From: Rhodospirillales bacterium
Lineage (GTDB): Bacteria > Pseudomonadota > Alphaproteobacteria > Rhodospirillales > Shumkoniaceae
Reading direction: 5' to 3'
NCBI GenBank assembly: GCA_014859895.1
Contig: JACZKS010000025.1
Coordinates: forward strand, 49,771 to 113,770
Length of the DNA: 64,000 bases
The stretch's first letter is position 1. Each line of letters opens with the position of its first letter. Position numbers and translations under genes: made by a program. Positions 52,858-60,321 of this stretch are shown here, one piece after another. The notes beneath the pieces were generated by a model that searched no databases, was not told the DNA's origin, and saw only the letters and a list, made by a program, of their open reading frames with translations.

Positions 52858-53331
52858 TCACGCCTCGGCGGCGGCAAGCGCCTGGCAGGCTTTGTCCTGG
52901 GCCGAACCGTTGGGCGGCGGCGTGCCGCGGAAGTCGCCCCGCAGTACCTTCAAGGCGTAGCGCTCGCGACTGATCTCGCTTGCCGTGCGCACGCCCAGGC
53001 GGCGGAAGATCGGCACCGGCGGGCACCAGCCTTGAAGTGCATGCTGGAGAAGGAACGCCGCGACGCCGATCGGCAGGGCCAGCCACCGGCTGCCCCGATT
53101 GACGGCAAGCGTGAGGCCGAGCAGCGAAAAGCTGGCGGCATTGGCCTCCAGCGTGCGCTCGATATCCCATTCGCGGTCGAGCTGCTCGAGGCGGCGGCCG
53201 ATTTCTTCCGGATGGTCGGCGAAATAGGCAAGGGCGGCTTCTGTCTGTTGGCGTACGCGCTCGTTGATGTGCTCGGCGGTGTTGGCCGCCACGCGTTTCG
53301 TCGTCGGGGGGAAGGGATGGCTGTCGTTCAT
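52858..53331 (-). CDS. DUF2892-type membrane protein
   Basis: A 157-residue protein. The middle contains NAASFSLLGLTLAVNRGSRWLALP and VAAFLLQHALQGWCPPVPIFRRLGVRTASEI, the DUF2892 (YgaP C-terminal-like) pattern of two membrane helices with a conserved GWCP. The N-terminal 65 residues are helical and soluble (ERVRQQTEAALAYFADHPEEIGRRLEQLDREWDIERTLE). It precedes cydA by 28 bp on the same strand, so it is likely the first gene of the oxidase operon. The function of DUF2892 is not established. Confidence 0.82.
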   Translation of the reverse strand: MNDSHPFPPTTKRVAANTAEHINERVRQQTEAALAYFADHPEEIGRRLEQLDREWDIERTLEANAASFSLLGLTLAVNRGSRWLALPIGVAAFLLQHALQGWCPPVPIFRRLGVRTASEISRERYALKVLRGDFRGTPPPNGSAQDKACQALAAAEA

Positions 53332-53342
53332 CGTGTCCGCCT

Positions 53343-53367
53343 AACCGGCCTATGCGCGAAAGGTTCC
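53343..53367 (-). promoter_or_regulatory. EcfG-type promoter-like motif before the bd oxidase operon
   Basis: On the minus strand GGAAC (rc of 53363-53367), 16 bases, then GGTT (rc of 53343-53346). The -10-like element ends 12 bp before the ATG at 53331, which would make a very short leader. It fits the recurring motif in this region, so the bd oxidase may be part of the general stress response. Confidence 0.45.
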
Positions 53368-53394
53368 TTTTGGTTTTGATTGCCCCCGTCCGAG

Positions 53395-53422
53395 GCCGCG
53401 CCGGCAAAGATGCCGGCGCGGC
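53395..53422 (-). terminator. Hairpin after csbD-like gene
   Basis: GCCGCGCCGGC (53395-53405), loop AAAGAT, GCCGGCGCGGC (53412-53422): a perfect 11-bp GC stem starting 22 bp beyond the csbD-like stop. No T-run follows on the minus strand, so termination may be Rho-assisted. Confidence 0.6.
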
Positions 53423-53444
53423 ACTGCGGTCTTCAGACGCCCCG

Positions 53445-53642
53445 TCAGTGGCGGGACAGCCAGTCGTCGATCTGTTTTTCGGCATCGTCGCGGGCGATCC
53501 CGTAGCGTTCCTGCAGGCGGCCCGCGAGTTCCGTCTGGGTGCCTTTCATCTTGTCCAGATCGTCGTCAGTCAGTTTGCCCCACTGCTGCTGGATCTGGCC
53601 TTTGAACTGTTTCCAATTGCCTTCGACACGGTCCCAATTCAT
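53445..53642 (-). CDS. CsbD-family stress protein
   Basis: 65 residues: MNWDRVEGNWKQFKGQIQQQ then WGKLTDDDLDKMKGTQTELAGRLQERYGIARDDAEKQIDDWLSRH. This is the full CsbD fold (YjbJ type), abundant small helical stress proteins of unknown biochemistry. It is divergent from ku, with EcfG-type motifs pointing both ways in the gap. Confidence 0.95.
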   Translation of the reverse strand: MNWDRVEGNWKQFKGQIQQQWGKLTDDDLDKMKGTQTELAGRLQERYGIARDDAEKQIDDWLSRH

Positions 53643-53699
53643 GTCTGACTCCTTCTTGGCTGTGACGCGGCGACCCGATTTGGCCGCCTCTATGAAAAC

Positions 53700-53725
53700 A
53701 ACCGGGAAACGGCGACGATGGTTCC
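53700..53725 (-). promoter_or_regulatory. EcfG-type promoter-like motif for csbD
   Basis: Minus strand GGAAC (rc of 53721-53725), 17 bases, GGTT (rc of 53700-53703), 58 bp before the csbD-like start. The motif agrees with the EcfG consensus GGAAC-N16/17-CGTT apart from one base of the -10. Confidence 0.6.
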
Positions 53726-53734
53726 GCCGCCAAG

Positions 53735-53759
53735 GGAACTAAAGCGCTCACGCCGGGTT
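53735..53759 (+). promoter_or_regulatory. EcfG-type promoter-like motif for ku-ligD
   Basis: GGAAC (53735-53739), 16 bases, GGTT (53756-53759), 39 bp before the ku start. Back to back with the csbD motif, 9 bp between the two -35 elements. Confidence 0.6.
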
Positions 53760-53797
53760 GTTGCCCGAGGGAAAAATCCAGGCATTCGGCAGGGGCC

Positions 53798-54703
53798 ATG
53801 GCAGCCAAGACATCACGGGCCAAGGCAAAGAGTTCACGCTCCAGGGGTGGGGCTGCCTCCTCCCTGGGCACGCGGCCGATGTGGAGCGGCAACATGCGTC
53901 TGGCACTGGTCTCCGTGCCGGTGAAGATTTATCCGGCGACGCGGGCCGGAGCCCATATCAGTTTCCACCAGGTGCACAAGCCGTCGGGCAAGCGCGTGCG
54001 CTATCAGAAAGTGGTGCCGGGGATCGGACCGGTCGACACCGACGAGATCGTGAAAGGCTTCGAACTGGAAAAGGGGCGCTATGTCCTGATCGACCCGGAC
54101 GAGATCGAGGCCCTGAAGCTGGAAACAAAGAAGACGCTGGACCTCGTGCAGTTCGTCAGGCAGGGCGAGATCGATCCGATCTGGTTCGAACGCCCGTATT
54201 ACGTCGTTCCCGATGGCGAGATGGCCGAGGAAGCCTACGGCGTTCTGCGGGACGCCCTGCGCTCTTCCAGCCGCCTGGGGCTCGGCCAGTTTGTCATGCG
54301 CGGCCGGGAATACGTTGCCGCCATCAAGCCCTGCGGCAACGGCATGCTTCTCGAAACCCTACGGTTTGCCGACGAGGTGCGGACCTCCGCTCCGTTCTTC
54401 GCCTCTGTCGACGACATCGAGCCGGACGAGGAGCTGTTGAACCTGGCCCAGGAACTGATCGATCGCAAGAGCGCGCCTTTCGACCCCCGGCGGTTCGTGG
54501 ACCAGTATACCCAGGCCGTGCGCGAGCTTATCGACGCCCACGCCAAACGCAAAAAGCCCGTCTCTGTCGGCGGGGAGGAGGCGCCTTCAGGTGGGGCCAA
54601 AGTAATCGACTTGGTCGAGGCCCTCAAGCGCTCGGTCAAGAGCGCCGAGCGCCCCGGGTCGAAGCGCTCTCCGGGGGCCGCCAAGAAGAGGAAAGCAAGC
54701 TGA
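53798..54703 (+). CDS. ku: Ku protein (non-homologous end joining)
   Basis: A 301-residue bacterial Ku. A basic low-complexity N-terminus (residues 1-20) precedes the core: RPMWSGNMRLALVSVPVKIYPATRAGAHISFHQVH, KVVPGIGPVDTDEIVKGFELEKGRYVLIDPDEIEALKLETKKTLDL, and YYVVPDGEMAEEAYGVLRDALR. A Lys/Arg-rich tail probably extends DNA contact. It binds double-strand break ends as a homodimer ring and recruits LigD, whose gene begins 1 bp after this stop. Confidence 0.95.
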   Translation: MAAKTSRAKAKSSRSRGGAASSLGTRPMWSGNMRLALVSVPVKIYPATRAGAHISFHQVHKPSGKRVRYQKVVPGIGPVDTDEIVKGFELEKGRYVLIDPDEIEALKLETKKTLDLVQFVRQGEIDPIWFERPYYVVPDGEMAEEAYGVLRDALRSSSRLGLGQFVMRGREYVAAIKPCGNGMLLETLRFADEVRTSAPFFASVDDIEPDEELLNLAQELIDRKSAPFDPRRFVDQYTQAVRELIDAHAKRKKPVSVGGEEAPSGGAKVIDLVEALKRSVKSAERPGSKRSPGAAKKRKAS

Positions 54704-54704
54704 C

Positions 54705-57227
54705 ATGGGCCGGCGCCGGTCGAAGGGCGATCCTCTCGTCACCTACCACGCCAAGCGCCGTTTCGGCGAGACGCCCGAGCCTGTAGGGCGGGCAGCGCGT
54801 GGCGCCGGCCACCACCTTTACACCATCCAAAAGCACGCCGCCCGACGCCTGCACTACGACCTGAGGCTCGAGTTGGACGGTGTCCTCAAGAGTTGGGCGG
54901 TGACGCGCGGGCCCAGCCTCGATCCCGCCGACAAGCGCCTCGCCGTGCGCACCGAGGACCATCCAGTCGACTACGCCACTTTCGAAGGGCGTATCCCGGA
55001 AGGCAACTACGGGGCCGGCACCGTTCTGCTGTGGGATCGCGGCACTTGGGAGCCGTTGGAAGACCCGCATGCCGGTTTGAAGAAGGGCAAACTGGTCTTC
55101 GAGCTTCACGGCGAGCGGCTGCGCGGCCGCTGGGCGCTGGTTCGCTTCAAGGGGAAGGATTCCGGCCGGCGCGAGAATTGGCTGCTCGTCAAGGAGGTGG
55201 ACGAGGAAGTCCGGCGCCAGCGCGACGTCACCGCCGAACACGCCACCAGCGTGGCCTCCGGACGCGCCATCGACGAAGTGGCCGGAGCGGCCAAAGCTGA
55301 ATGGAGCAAAGGCAGCGAGGTGCCGCTGCCTCCCAAGAAACGAAAGGGCCTGCGTCGTTCGAAGGTCCCTGCTTTCGTGGAGCCTGCTCTCGCCACCCTG
55401 GTCGAGAAGGTTCCTACCGGCAAGGAGTGGCTGTACGAGGTGAAGTTCGACGGCTATCGGGCACTGGCAGCGGCTTCCGGCGACGAGGTGCGGATATTCA
55501 CCCGCAGTGGGCTGGACTGGACAGCCAAGTTTTCGCCAATTGCGCAATCCCTGTCAGGTCTTGATCTGGACGAAGTGCTGTTCGACGGCGAAGTTGTCGC
55601 CGTGGATTCCGCCGGGCGTTCCAACTTTTCGACCTTGCAGCGGACGCTGAAGGGCGAGGGGGGCAAGCTGTCCTACTTCATCTTTGATCTCCTGACTGAG
55701 GCGGGAAAAAGCTTGCGATCCCTGACGCTGACCGAGCGGAAGAAACGGCTTCGCGTCTTGCTGAAAGATGTGGGCCGTAGCGGGCCGGTCTTCTTTACGG
55801 ATCATGTTGCGGGCGATGGCGCCAAGATGCTGGATGCGCTGTGCCAGGCCGGCTACGAGGGCATCATCGCGAAGCGCGCCGATCTACCTTACCGTTCCGG
55901 GCGCGGACGCACGTGGCTGAAGATCAAATGCGGGCGCGACCAGGAATTCGTCATCGTCGGCACCTCGCCTTCGACCAGAGGACGGCCGTTCTCCTCGTTG
56001 CTGCTTGCCGTCAACGAAAAGGGCAAGCTGCGGTACGCCGGCCGTGTCGGCTCGGGTTTCTCGGAGCGCGATCTCACCCGGCTCGCCGAACGGCTGGAAA
56101 GGCTGTCCCGCAAGACGCCGCCTGTGGCCGGCGGGATTCCGCCCGAGGTCGCCCGGCAGGCCAAGTGGGTCAAGCCGCAACTTGTCGCGATGATCGCGTT
56201 CGCCGAGTTCACCGGCGACGGGCTGATCCGTCAAGGTCGCTTTCTCGGTCTGCGTGAGGACAAGCCGGCTACGAGCGTGCAGCGGGAAACGCCTCGGCCG
56301 ATCAAGGAGGCCGCAGCCATGGCGAGGGACGGTGACGACGATGTGGTGAGTGGCGTTCGCCTCAGTCATCCCGAAAAGGTCCTGTTCGGGCCGCAGGGCA
56401 TCACGAAACGCGATCTGGCGCGGTATCTGGAGGCGGCGGCTCCCCGCATGCTGCCGCACGTCGCCGGGCGGTTGGCCAGCCTGGTGCGCTGCCCGCAGGG
56501 CCGGGCCCGGAAATGCTTCTTCCAGCGTCACGGCAGCGCCGGTTTTCCTCAGCAGTTCCGTCCGTTGGCGGTGCGCGAGAAGGACGGCGGGGAGAACGAC
56601 TACCTCTACGTCGAAGACGCTGCCGGGCTGATTGCCACCGCCCAGGTGGGCGTGCTCGAACTGCACATCTGGGGATCGCGGGTGGACGACATCGAGCGGC
56701 CCGACCGCCTGGTGTTCGACCTCGACCCCGATCCGACCGTCGATTTCGAGAAGGTCAAGGAGGCGGCCCTGCATATGCGAGACGTGCTTGATGCGCTTGG
56801 CCTTGAAAGTTTCGCGCTGCTGACCGGCGGCAAGGGCATCCATGTCGTCGTGCCGCTGGTGCGCCGCCATGAGTGGCCAATCATCAAGGCGTTCGCCAAG
56901 TCGGTGGCCGACCGTGTGGTCGAGGCGGATCCCGACCATTACGTGGCCACCATGAGCAAGGCGAAACGCAAGGGGCGCATCTTCATCGACCATTTCCGCA
57001 ACGAGCGCGGCGCCACCGCCATTGCTCCCTTCTCGCCGCGCGCCAGGGAAGGCGCGCCGTTGGCCTGGCCGATCGACTGGCGGGCTCTAGCGTCAATTCG
57101 TGCCGCCAGTCAGTTCCGCCTCGGCGAGGCCGACCCGCGGTCGGCGGACGGCTGGGCAAAATACGGCAAGGCCCGTCAGACCCTGAAGGCGGCGAGCCTC
57201 CGCGTGCTGGGCGTCGAAACGAAATAG
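54705..57227 (+). CDS. ligD: LigD multifunctional DNA repair ligase
   Basis: An 840-residue fusion in the order phosphoesterase, ligase, polymerase. Residues 1-170 are the 3'-phosphoesterase (HHLYTIQKHAARRLHYDLRLELDGVLKSWAVTRGPS). About residues 225-530 are the ATP-dependent ligase with adenylated Lys247 in YEVKFDGYR. About residues 550-840 are the primase-type polymerase with catalytic DLDPDP (Asp672, Asp674) and LTGGKGIHVVVPL. It repairs breaks with Ku in non-dividing or stressed cells. All active residues are visible. The domain order phosphoesterase-first is common in proteobacteria. Confidence 0.96.
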   Translation: MGRRRSKGDPLVTYHAKRRFGETPEPVGRAARGAGHHLYTIQKHAARRLHYDLRLELDGVLKSWAVTRGPSLDPADKRLAVRTEDHPVDYATFEGRIPEGNYGAGTVLLWDRGTWEPLEDPHAGLKKGKLVFELHGERLRGRWALVRFKGKDSGRRENWLLVKEVDEEVRRQRDVTAEHATSVASGRAIDEVAGAAKAEWSKGSEVPLPPKKRKGLRRSKVPAFVEPALATLVEKVPTGKEWLYEVKFDGYRALAAASGDEVRIFTRSGLDWTAKFSPIAQSLSGLDLDEVLFDGEVVAVDSAGRSNFSTLQRTLKGEGGKLSYFIFDLLTEAGKSLRSLTLTERKKRLRVLLKDVGRSGPVFFTDHVAGDGAKMLDALCQAGYEGIIAKRADLPYRSGRGRTWLKIKCGRDQEFVIVGTSPSTRGRPFSSLLLAVNEKGKLRYAGRVGSGFSERDLTRLAERLERLSRKTPPVAGGIPPEVARQAKWVKPQLVAMIAFAEFTGDGLIRQGRFLGLREDKPATSVQRETPRPIKEAAAMARDGDDDVVSGVRLSHPEKVLFGPQGITKRDLARYLEAAAPRMLPHVAGRLASLVRCPQGRARKCFFQRHGSAGFPQQFRPLAVREKDGGENDYLYVEDAAGLIATAQVGVLELHIWGSRVDDIERPDRLVFDLDPDPTVDFEKVKEAALHMRDVLDALGLESFALLTGGKGIHVVVPLVRRHEWPIIKAFAKSVADRVVEADPDHYVATMSKAKRKGRIFIDHFRNERGATAIAPFSPRAREGAPLAWPIDWRALASIRAASQFRLGEADPRSADGWAKYGKARQTLKAASLRVLGVETK

Positions 57228-57424
57228 TGCTGTCGATATTCTCCGCCGGGGAACTTTTCGCCGGCCATCGCGTTGTCAGTTCAGATGATTCGGCTGTGGT
57301 ACGCCTGCCCTCACGCCCCCCGCCACATCACCGAATCGTCGCCCGGCCGGCGGTCTAAGCCTCCCCGGCTCGCCGGCCGGGCCCAACTCCATTTCCACCT
57401 CAAACGGTCAAGGCACAGGCGTTG

Positions 57425-57697
57425 TCAGTTCGATTTGGCGTGGGGCATGGGATCGCCGAATGCGGCCGTGTTGTCTTCGTCGCTTTCCGCCAATCGTGCG
57501 TTCCAGTAGGCGTCCTCCAACAGTTGGACTATGCGCACGACGCGCTCGGGGACTTCGCCGCTTCGGTACATCTCGTAGAGCGCGCGCAGGTCGCCGTCCA
57601 ATTCGGCCAACTTGGCATCGTTGTCGATGCGGTTGCCGTGACCTCCGTCTCTTCCTGACTTGTTTCCAGGCGTGAGCATTTTCATCCGGGTGCCCAT
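57425..57697 (-). CDS. Small acidic protein, possible NepR-like anti-sigma factor
   Basis: 90 residues. The middle reads LDGDLRALYEMYRSGEVPERVVRIVQLLEDAY. NepR proteins, which hold EcfG sigma factors inactive, share a pattern like LRALYDxVVxEPVPDRFLDLLxxLD, so the LRALY, the VPER and the LLED stretch fit reasonably. The tail is acidic (AESDEDN). The gene lies 1.7 kb from an EcfG-type sigma gene, both on the minus strand. The similarity was judged by eye; the classical neighbours phyR and kinase are not in view, so this is only a candidate. Confidence 0.45.
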   Translation of the reverse strand: MGTRMKMLTPGNKSGRDGGHGNRIDNDAKLAELDGDLRALYEMYRSGEVPERVVRIVQLLEDAYWNARLAESDEDNTAAFGDPMPHAKSN

Positions 57698-57762
57698 GGG
57701 TGCCTAATCGGAGGCCCGCGAAATGGTTCCTCACGCGCGCGATGTTGCCTCGGAACCGTGAT

Positions 57763-57787
57763 GGAACGACCACACCTCTGGCCGGTT
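57763..57787 (+). promoter_or_regulatory. EcfG-type promoter-like motif before DUF3008 gene
   Basis: GGAAC (57763-57767), 16 bases, GGTT (57784-57787), 32 bp before the DUF3008 start. Another GGAAC lies at 57752 with no matching -10. Confidence 0.6.
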
Positions 57788-57819
57788 AGGACAATTCAAT
57801 GGGAAGAGGAGAAATCGTC

Positions 57820-58008
57820 ATGCCTGCAAAGTCCAAGACACAGCAGAAAGCTGCCGGCGCTGCACTGTCTGCCAAGCGTGGCGAGCAGAAGGTCGGTGAC
57901 CTCGGTGGGGCTGCGAAATCGATGTACAAGTCGATGAGCGAAGAGAAACTGAAGAAGATGGCCTCCACCAAACGGAAGGGAAAACTCCGGAAGGTCACCA
58001 AGAAATGA
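57820..58008 (+). CDS. DUF3008-family small basic protein
   Basis: 62 residues: MPAKSKTQQKAAGAALSAKR and then EQKVGDLGGAAKSMYKSMSEEKLKKMASTKRKGKL. DUF3008 proteins are short, very basic and widespread in stress-response loci of alphaproteobacteria; their function is unknown but nucleic-acid association is likely from the charge. ATG 57820 follows GGGAAGAGGAG; upstream ATG 57799 is less likely. Confidence 0.88.
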   Translation: MPAKSKTQQKAAGAALSAKRGEQKVGDLGGAAKSMYKSMSEEKLKKMASTKRKGKLRKVTKK

Positions 58009-58036
58009 CCTCGACCGCCCGTCGCGTCGCTGGGCG

Positions 58037-58062
58037 GGAACCCATTTCTTGAACCGGCAGTT
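58037..58062 (+). promoter_or_regulatory. Weak EcfG-type motif before baeRF gene
   Basis: GGAAC (58037-58041), 17 bases, AGTT (58059-58062). The -10 differs from GGTT in one base. The downstream start is 58095, so distance is right for a promoter. Read-through from the DUF3008 gene is also possible. Confidence 0.35.
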
Positions 58063-58094
58063 GAAGACCATTCAATCAAAGGAGCGAATGGATC

Positions 58095-59249
58095 ATGATT
58101 GGTCAAACGGAAATCCGTGGGCTTGCCGAGGAGACCGGCTTTCCACGTGTGAGCTTGTATCTACCAACTCACAAGGCGGGGCCGGACCTGCGTCAGGGAC
58201 CCATCCGTCTGAAAACAATGCTGCGCGACGCTGCGGGTGCCTTGGAAAAAGGCGGACTGACGGCACGCGATATCGATGCGCTGTTCGCTGACGTGCGATC
58301 GCATACCGAAAGCGAGACCGACCCGTTCTGGCAGCATCAGGAACAAGGGCTTGCCATTTATATCTCGCCGGAGCGGACACGCTATGTGCAGGCTCCGCTT
58401 CATTTCGAACCGAAAACGCACGTAGGCAGGCGCTTTCTGGTGAAGCCGCTGCTGCCGATCCTTATGCGCGACGGCACGTTCTACGTGCTTGCAGCCTCTC
58501 GGGACGGCGCTACCCTCTTCACCGCCTCGCGCTTCGGCATGTCAGCAGTGTCCGACGAGCGCCTTGCCGTTTCTTCGGCCGAGTTTGTCGGCCGCACCCA
58601 GTTCACCAACGCCGTCGGATGGCATGCGGCGAGTCGTGGTGGTGGCAACGCCCAGTTCCATGGGTTGGGAGAGAGCCCGCAGGACGGGGTGCAGGAGCAG
58701 GTCGAACGCTATGCCGTCGCAGTGGCAAAGGCGGTGGACGAGATCCTAAGCGGGCTGGATGTGCCGCTGGTGATTGCCGCCGATGACCGCATGTTGGGCA
58801 TGCTGCGAAAAGGCCTCCACTATAAATACGTGGTGGAGGAAGGCTTACGTACCCACCCCGGCGCAGTCGGCACGGACGAACTTCGCAAGCGGGCCTACGA
58901 TCTCGTGCGCGAGCGTCTGGAAGAAGAGCGTAGCGCCGCCATGGAGCGTTTCGAGGCCAGGCGAAGGGGGGGTGCAGGCTCGGGCGCGACCGCCCGCATT
59001 GAAGAAGTCGTACCGGCGGCGGTGGCAGGCCGGGTGGATTCGCTGATCGTGGCGGTGGAAGCTTCGGCCGAGGGCTTGTTCGATCGTGAACAGAATCGAG
59101 CGGTGGTCTCGCCGGCTAAGGGGGAAACGACGATGGATCTCGTCGATTATGCCATCCTCCAGACATTGGCCCATGGTGGCGCGGTTTATTCCCGGCCAGC
59201 CCATCGCACCAACGACTTCCCGCCAGTCGGCGCCATCTATCGGTATTAG
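58095..59249 (+). CDS. Bacterial archaeo-eukaryotic release factor-like protein (baeRF family)
   Basis: A 384-residue protein. It begins IRGLAEETGFPRVSLYLPTHKAGPDLRQGPIRLKTMLRDA, the start typical of baeRF families. The middle contains VLAASRDGATLFTASRF and PLVIAADDRMLGMLRKGLHY. The C-terminal region VDSLIVAVEASAEGLFD and AILQTLAHGGAVYS matches the eRF1 domain 3 / L7Ae-like fold. These proteins are proposed to act on ribosomes under stress, possibly as peptidyl-tRNA hydrolysing or hibernation factors. It follows the DUF3008 gene by 86 bp. Confidence 0.78.
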   Translation: MIGQTEIRGLAEETGFPRVSLYLPTHKAGPDLRQGPIRLKTMLRDAAGALEKGGLTARDIDALFADVRSHTESETDPFWQHQEQGLAIYISPERTRYVQAPLHFEPKTHVGRRFLVKPLLPILMRDGTFYVLAASRDGATLFTASRFGMSAVSDERLAVSSAEFVGRTQFTNAVGWHAASRGGGNAQFHGLGESPQDGVQEQVERYAVAVAKAVDEILSGLDVPLVIAADDRMLGMLRKGLHYKYVVEEGLRTHPGAVGTDELRKRAYDLVRERLEEERSAAMERFEARRRGGAGSGATARIEEVVPAAVAGRVDSLIVAVEASAEGLFDREQNRAVVSPAKGETTMDLVDYAILQTLAHGGAVYSRPAHRTNDFPPVGAIYRY

Positions 59250-59265
59250 GCGCGGGAAGCAGCGG

Positions 59266-59295
59266 GTCGGCGCCGGCGTCTTTCCCGGCGCCGAC
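59266..59295 (+). terminator. Hairpin after baeRF gene
   Basis: GTCGGCGCCGG (59266-59276) and CCGGCGCCGAC (59285-59295) form a perfect 11-bp stem with an 8-base loop, 17 bp after the stop; TTT follows directly. It should end the baeRF transcript. Confidence 0.7.
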
Positions 59296-59415
59296 TTTGC
59301 CGGCGCTCCCAGAAACAGACTGGCGACGTCGCACGCATTGCGCGCGACGTCGTTTTAACTCGGTTGGGTAAGCTTGGTTCCCGGTGCCGGCTTGCCCTAT
59401 GTCAGGTGGACTTAA

Positions 59416-60048
59416 TCAATCCAAAGTCGGGCGCTCGAGGGGCTTGGTGACCGCGCCGGAGGATTGCCGGCGTTCCATCCGGTCCCGGTCTTGCGGTGCC
59501 AACCCACGCGTTAGGACGCGGTCGACCCGACTGCCGGTGTCGTTGAGGAAATCGCTTTCGTCGTCCGAATCCAAGAGATGGAGAAGGGTTGAGCGGCCGC
59601 GGCTGACCCGGCTCTTGATGGTGCCGATGGCGCAATTGCAGATTTCCGCCGCCTCCTCGTAGCTGACTCCTGCGCCGCCAACCAACATCACCGCTTCCCT
59701 CTGATTGGCGGGTAACTTGTGCAGGGCCTCGTCGACCGCCTTCAACTTCAGCGACCATTCCTGCGAGGCCTTGGTGTGAACGCCCGGCAATTCCTCGACC
59801 ATCAGCAGCGGTTCGCGGGCGTTCTTGTGGTACTTTGTATAGAAGGTGTTCCTTTGAATGGTGCACAACCAGGCGCGCAGGTTCGTCCCCGGCGAGAACT
59901 GCTCGATGCTGGCGATCGCCTTCATCAGCGTTTCCTGGACAAGGTCGTCAGCTTCGGTTGGGTTGTGCGTGAGAGATCGTGCAACAGCCCGCAGCCAGGG
60001 TAGCAGCGAAACGATTTCCTGGTGGAGCGGTGACAGCCGTTGACCCAT
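59416..60048 (-). CDS. EcfG-type ECF sigma factor (general stress response)
   Basis: A 210-residue sigma-70-type factor. Region 2: LLPWLRAVARSLTHNPTEADDLVQETLMKAIASIEQFSPGTNLRAWLCTIQRNTFYTKYHK. Region 4: EALHKLPANQREAVMLVGGAGVSYEEAAEICNCAIGTIKSRVSRGRSTL. The PGTNLRAWL and CAIGTIKSRV phrases are those of EcfG, the alphaproteobacterial general stress sigma factor regulated by PhyR and NepR. Residues after 170 form an extra tail. The genes around it carry promoter motifs close to the EcfG consensus, a strong sign of a local regulon. The nearby phyR/nepR pair is not visible except for the candidate at 57425. Confidence 0.92.
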   Translation of the reverse strand: MGQRLSPLHQEIVSLLPWLRAVARSLTHNPTEADDLVQETLMKAIASIEQFSPGTNLRAWLCTIQRNTFYTKYHKNAREPLLMVEELPGVHTKASQEWSLKLKAVDEALHKLPANQREAVMLVGGAGVSYEEAAEICNCAIGTIKSRVSRGRSTLLHLLDSDDESDFLNDTGSRVDRVLTRGLAPQDRDRMERRQSSGAVTKPLERPTLD

Positions 60049-60223
60049 GGTGTGTAGCCTTTCCTAAGGTTCATGCCCGTGTCCCTTCACGCGTCTTTTC
60101 CTCGGATCGCGCCACTGACCATTCAACCGCCACTGACCATTTATCCGGCGCCTCGCCCTGCGGAGCAGCCGTCCCCCCTTGACCGGGGAAAACCCAGGTT
60201 ACAGGTCATTCCACTGCGTCGCA

Positions 60224-60237
60224 TTAACATGAGTAAA
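60224..60237 (+). promoter_or_regulatory. Fnr-like palindrome, site E
   Basis: TTAAC-ATGA-GTAAA, 85 bp ahead of the transketolase start. A weak EcfG-type motif, GGAAC (60252-60256)-N16-TGTT, lies between it and the gene, so the gene may respond to both regulators. Confidence 0.45.
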
Positions 60238-60321
60238 GGTCCCCACCGTCTGGAACCATCCGGCCAGCTCTGTGTTGTTCGCGCAGGCCGACATGACGGG
60301 ATCAGAAGGAGGGTGACGGCG

